Assembly (NCBI GenBank): GCA_963573385.1
Contig: CAUYLG010021734.1
Coordinates: 124,001-188,000 of the forward strand
DNA from: Cacajao melanocephalus
Lineage: Eukaryota; Chordata; Mammalia; Primates; Pitheciidae
Length of the DNA stretch: 64,000 nt
Direction: 5' to 3'
Shown here: one piece after another, positions 61,651 through 64,000 of the stretch
Layout of the letters: every line of letters begins with the position of its first letter
How positions within the stretch are numbered: position 1 is the stretch's first letter
Program-made: the position numbers and the translations under genes
The notes under the pieces: model-generated
Seen by the model: the letters and a program-made list of their open reading frames with translations, nothing else
Databases searched by the model: none
Told to the model about the DNA's origin: nothing

Positions 61651-61810
61651 GGCTGGGCATAGTGGCTCATGCCTATAATCCCAGCGCTTTGGAAGACCGA
61701 AGTAGCAGCACTGCTGGAGCCCAAGAGTTCAAGGCTGCAGTAAACTATGATGATGATACCACTGCATTCCAGCCTGTGCAACAGAGCAAGACCCTATGTC
61801 AATCGATCAA
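61651..61810 (+). mobile_element. internally deleted Alu (J-like), outer element of a nested pair
   Basis: Sense Alu of about 150 bp joining the 5' head to right-arm sequence, with an AATC-type tail. It is preceded by AAATATTTTTAATTT (61636-61650), and the same 15 bp recur at 62106-62120 beyond the next Alu. Confidence 0.85.
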
Positions 61811-61811
61811 T

Positions 61812-62099
61812 TTTCTTTTTTTCTTTGGAGACAGGGTCTTACGCTGTCACCCAGGCTGGAGTGCAGTGGCACGATCTCGGCTCACTGCAGCCTCAACTTC
61901 CTGGGCTCAAGTGATCCTCCCAAGTAGCTGGGTCCAAAGGCAAGTGCCAACAGGCCCAGATAATTTTTTGTATTTTTGGTAGAGATGGAGTTTCACCAGG
62001 TTGCCCAGGCTGCTCTTGAACTCCTAAGCTCAAGCGATCTGCCCCCCTTCAGCTTCCCAGAGTGCTGGGATTACAGGCATGAGCCACTGTGCCCAGGCA
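61812..62099 (-). mobile_element. Alu (J-like) nested in the tail of the preceding Alu
   Basis: Full-length antisense Alu. CAATCGATCAA before it and CAATCAAGAA after it suggest insertion into the AATC-rich tail of the sense Alu. Confidence 0.9.
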
Positions 62100-62137
62100 A
62101 TCAAGAAATATTTTTAATTTACCAGATTGAAAAAAAA

Positions 62138-62560
62138 AATGACCAATCTAATAACACCAAGCTTGAGTGAGGACACGGGGCAACAGACACTCTCCTAGTT
62201 TTAGGAGGAGCATATGTATACAGCCTTTTTGGAGGGCGATATCTACCAAAAAATTCAAATGCCTATAACCTCTAACCAGTGACTCCTCTTCTAGGGATCC
62301 AGTCCTCATGTCAGTGGGGCAAACAGATAGATGTGAAAGTATCCTCGTGAATCTGATTTATAAAATTAAAAACCAGGATAAATGTCCCCCTTTCAAAGAA
62401 ACTGCAAGGTTTTCTTGCAGTGATCAATACACAGCAATTAAAAAGAACAAAGAGTATCAATATGTAATTGATTTTTACAGCGAAGCCCAACACACACACT
62501 GGGTCATCCAGATTGTCAAGGTTAACAACAATGGTGATAAGTAATGCTGACAAATGATTG
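62138..62560 (-). mobile_element. L1M 3'-region relic, antisense
   Basis: The antisense of L1M 3' sequence shows TTTTTGGAGGGCGATATCTA, CCTCTAACCAGTGACTCCTC, TTCTAGGGATCCAGTCC and ACAGCAATTAAAAAGAACAA in order. Confidence 0.7.
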
Positions 62561-62633
62561 AAGGGAGGCATTTCAGCTCTGCCGTCTTGCTCCCAAAAAC
62601 CCATAGTCCAGTCTAATCATAAGAAAACTATGG

Positions 62634-62924
62634 GCTGGGCGTGGTGGTTCACGCCCATAATCCCAGCACTTTGGGAGGCTAAGGCGGGTGGATCACCTGA
62701 GGTCAGGAGTTCGAGACCAGCCTGGCCAACATGGTGAAACCTCATTTCTACTAAAAACAGAAAAATTAGCTGGGCATGGTGGCGAGCGCCTGTAATCCTA
62801 GCTACTCAGGAGGCTTGGAGAACTGCTTGAACCCAGGAGACGGAGGTTGCAGTGAGCCGAGACTGTGCCACTGCACTCCAGCCTGGGCGACAAGAGCGAG
62901 ACTCCGTCTCAAAAAAACAAAACC
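62634..62924 (+). mobile_element. Alu
   Basis: Sense Alu from GGGCTGGGCGTGGTGGTTCA to GAGACTCCGTCTC, with a small deletion before AACTGCTTGAACC. Confidence 0.95.
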
Positions 62925-62934
62925 ATGAGACAAC

Positions 62935-63345
62935 TCAAAATTAAGGGACGGTATGCACCAAACCTGGCCAGTGCCCCTCAAAACTGTCAAGGGTACCAAG
63001 GACAAGGAAAATCTGAGACAGTCACAGACCAGAAGAGGTGAAGGAGACCAGAAGAGGTGAAGGAGACAGACAACTAAATGTAATGTGTTGTGATGTCCTA
63101 TTCTGCAAAGGATCCTGGACCAGGAAAGGAACACTGGGCAAAACTGGTAAAAATCCAAAGAAAGTCTTGAGATTAGTTCATCAACAATCACAGACTAATG
63201 CTGGTTCCTTACTTGTGGCCAACTACTATGCTAACGTAGAATGTTAACGAGGGGTACCTGTTAAGAGGTACATGTGAACCCTCTGGACTATCACGGCAAC
63301 TTTTCTGTAAACCTAAAACTCTTCTAAAAGAAAAAGTTTATTTAA
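62935..63345 (+). mobile_element. L1M 3' end relic
   Basis: GACAACTAAATGTAATGTG, GGATCCTGGACCAGGAAAGG and GTAAACCTAAAACTCTTCTA precede an A-rich end, the usual order at old L1M 3' termini. A 19-bp tandem duplication lies inside it. Confidence 0.7.
63027..63064 (+). repeat. 19-bp tandem duplication
   Basis: GACCAGAAGAGGTGAAGGA occurs twice without a gap or mismatch, inside an L1M end. Confidence 0.95.
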
Positions 63346-63951
63346 AGAAAGAGTGAGTAAGCAGGAGTATGTAAGCCTCAGGGCAACAGGGATCTATTTA
63401 AATGTTTTTTGAAAACAGTACCCTTACTCCTCTGTGGCTTGCTTTTGCCCTACAGAGGACATCGCCCCACCCTCCTGCCCCTTGCCCCACCCCCCATCCC
63501 TGTTTCTTATGCAGGTGGACATAAACACATGGAAAAAAATGCCTGGAAGGAGACATGCTGATGGGCCAGTAGTTCCTTCTGGGGAGTGAAGCAGTCTCAG
63601 AGTAGCAGGAAGAGGAGAGGGTGAGCTATCGCCTATCACCTTCTACTCTGACTGTTTTGTTCTAATTTCCATGAAAAACATACATTCACGTATTGTATAC
63701 TTATAATCATTTTAAAAACAAAGATCATTCTGCTATAGGAAGATAGCCAAGATTTATTAAATTGAAAAACCACAAACTGCAAATCTGTGTTTAAACAACA
63801 GCTAAAAATAGCACGTTTGCTTGCATAGGGTGTATCTGCAAAGCTTACCCTTGGGAACCAGGGTGGAAGGAGGAAGAGTCAGAGGAGAGTAGGAGGGACC
63901 TGGCATTTTTTACTCCTTATCTTCTGTTTAAATTTCCTACCATAGCATGTG
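63346..63951. other. unassigned intronic sequence
   Basis: Nothing recognised between the L1M end and the Alu at the window edge. Confidence 0.55.
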
Positions 63952-64000
63952 TTTTTGTTTGTTTTTGTTCTTGTTTTTGTTTTGAGATAGGGTCTTGCTC
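63952..64000 (-). mobile_element. start of an Alu cut by the window edge
   Basis: A (TTTTG)n-like run leads into TTTTGAGATAGGGTCTTGCTC, the antisense 3' arm of an Alu that continues outside the window. Confidence 0.85.

Overview
This window is primate nuclear genomic DNA lying almost wholly inside one large gene, IGF1R (type 1 insulin-like growth factor receptor), which runs on the minus strand. The primate assignment rests on about 33 Alu or Alu-monomer copies of J, S and Y-like type, plus MIR, L2, L1M, MaLR LTR, MER2, MER5 and MER58 relics. The only protein-coding sequence I can support is exon 2 of IGF1R at 45563-46108 (546 nt, minus strand), with a good acceptor and a good GTAAGA donor. 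Compared with the human protein as I remember it, the exon differs at eight residues, so the source is probably a non-human primate. I could not settle Old World versus New World from the Alus.

Layout, read left to right, which is opposite to transcription: 1-45562 is the upstream-most part of IGF1R intron 2; 45563-46108 is exon 2; 46109-64000 is the downstream part of intron 1. Alus are dense at 0.5-26.7 kb and 38.5-64 kb. An 11.8 kb stretch (26712-38556) has none. Older L2, L1M and MIR relics fill part of the rest, and a solo THE1/MST-type LTR with an intact 5-bp target duplication sits at 27393-27745. I see no tRNA, rRNA, CRISPR array, prophage or bacterial-type operon.

No novel protein system is visible. 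The unusual content is structural. (1) There is an inverted repeat of about 250 bp, about 93% identical, with arms at 15363-15613 and 16376-16625, invisible to protein-based annotation. (2) There is a perfect 22-bp stem with a 5-nt loop at 18465-18513. (3) A mosaic duplication near exon 2 places a second copy of an L1M segment (46646-47065) between two copies of an L2 end (48956-49765). (4) Inverted MER2 ends bracket about 0.8 kb at 50101-51240 and look like the footprint of a small inversion. (5) Three Alus were stacked at one site inside an L1 3' end (55393-56293). The cluster of amino-acid changes in the receptor's ligand-binding L1 and cysteine-rich regions is the most interesting protein-level observation.
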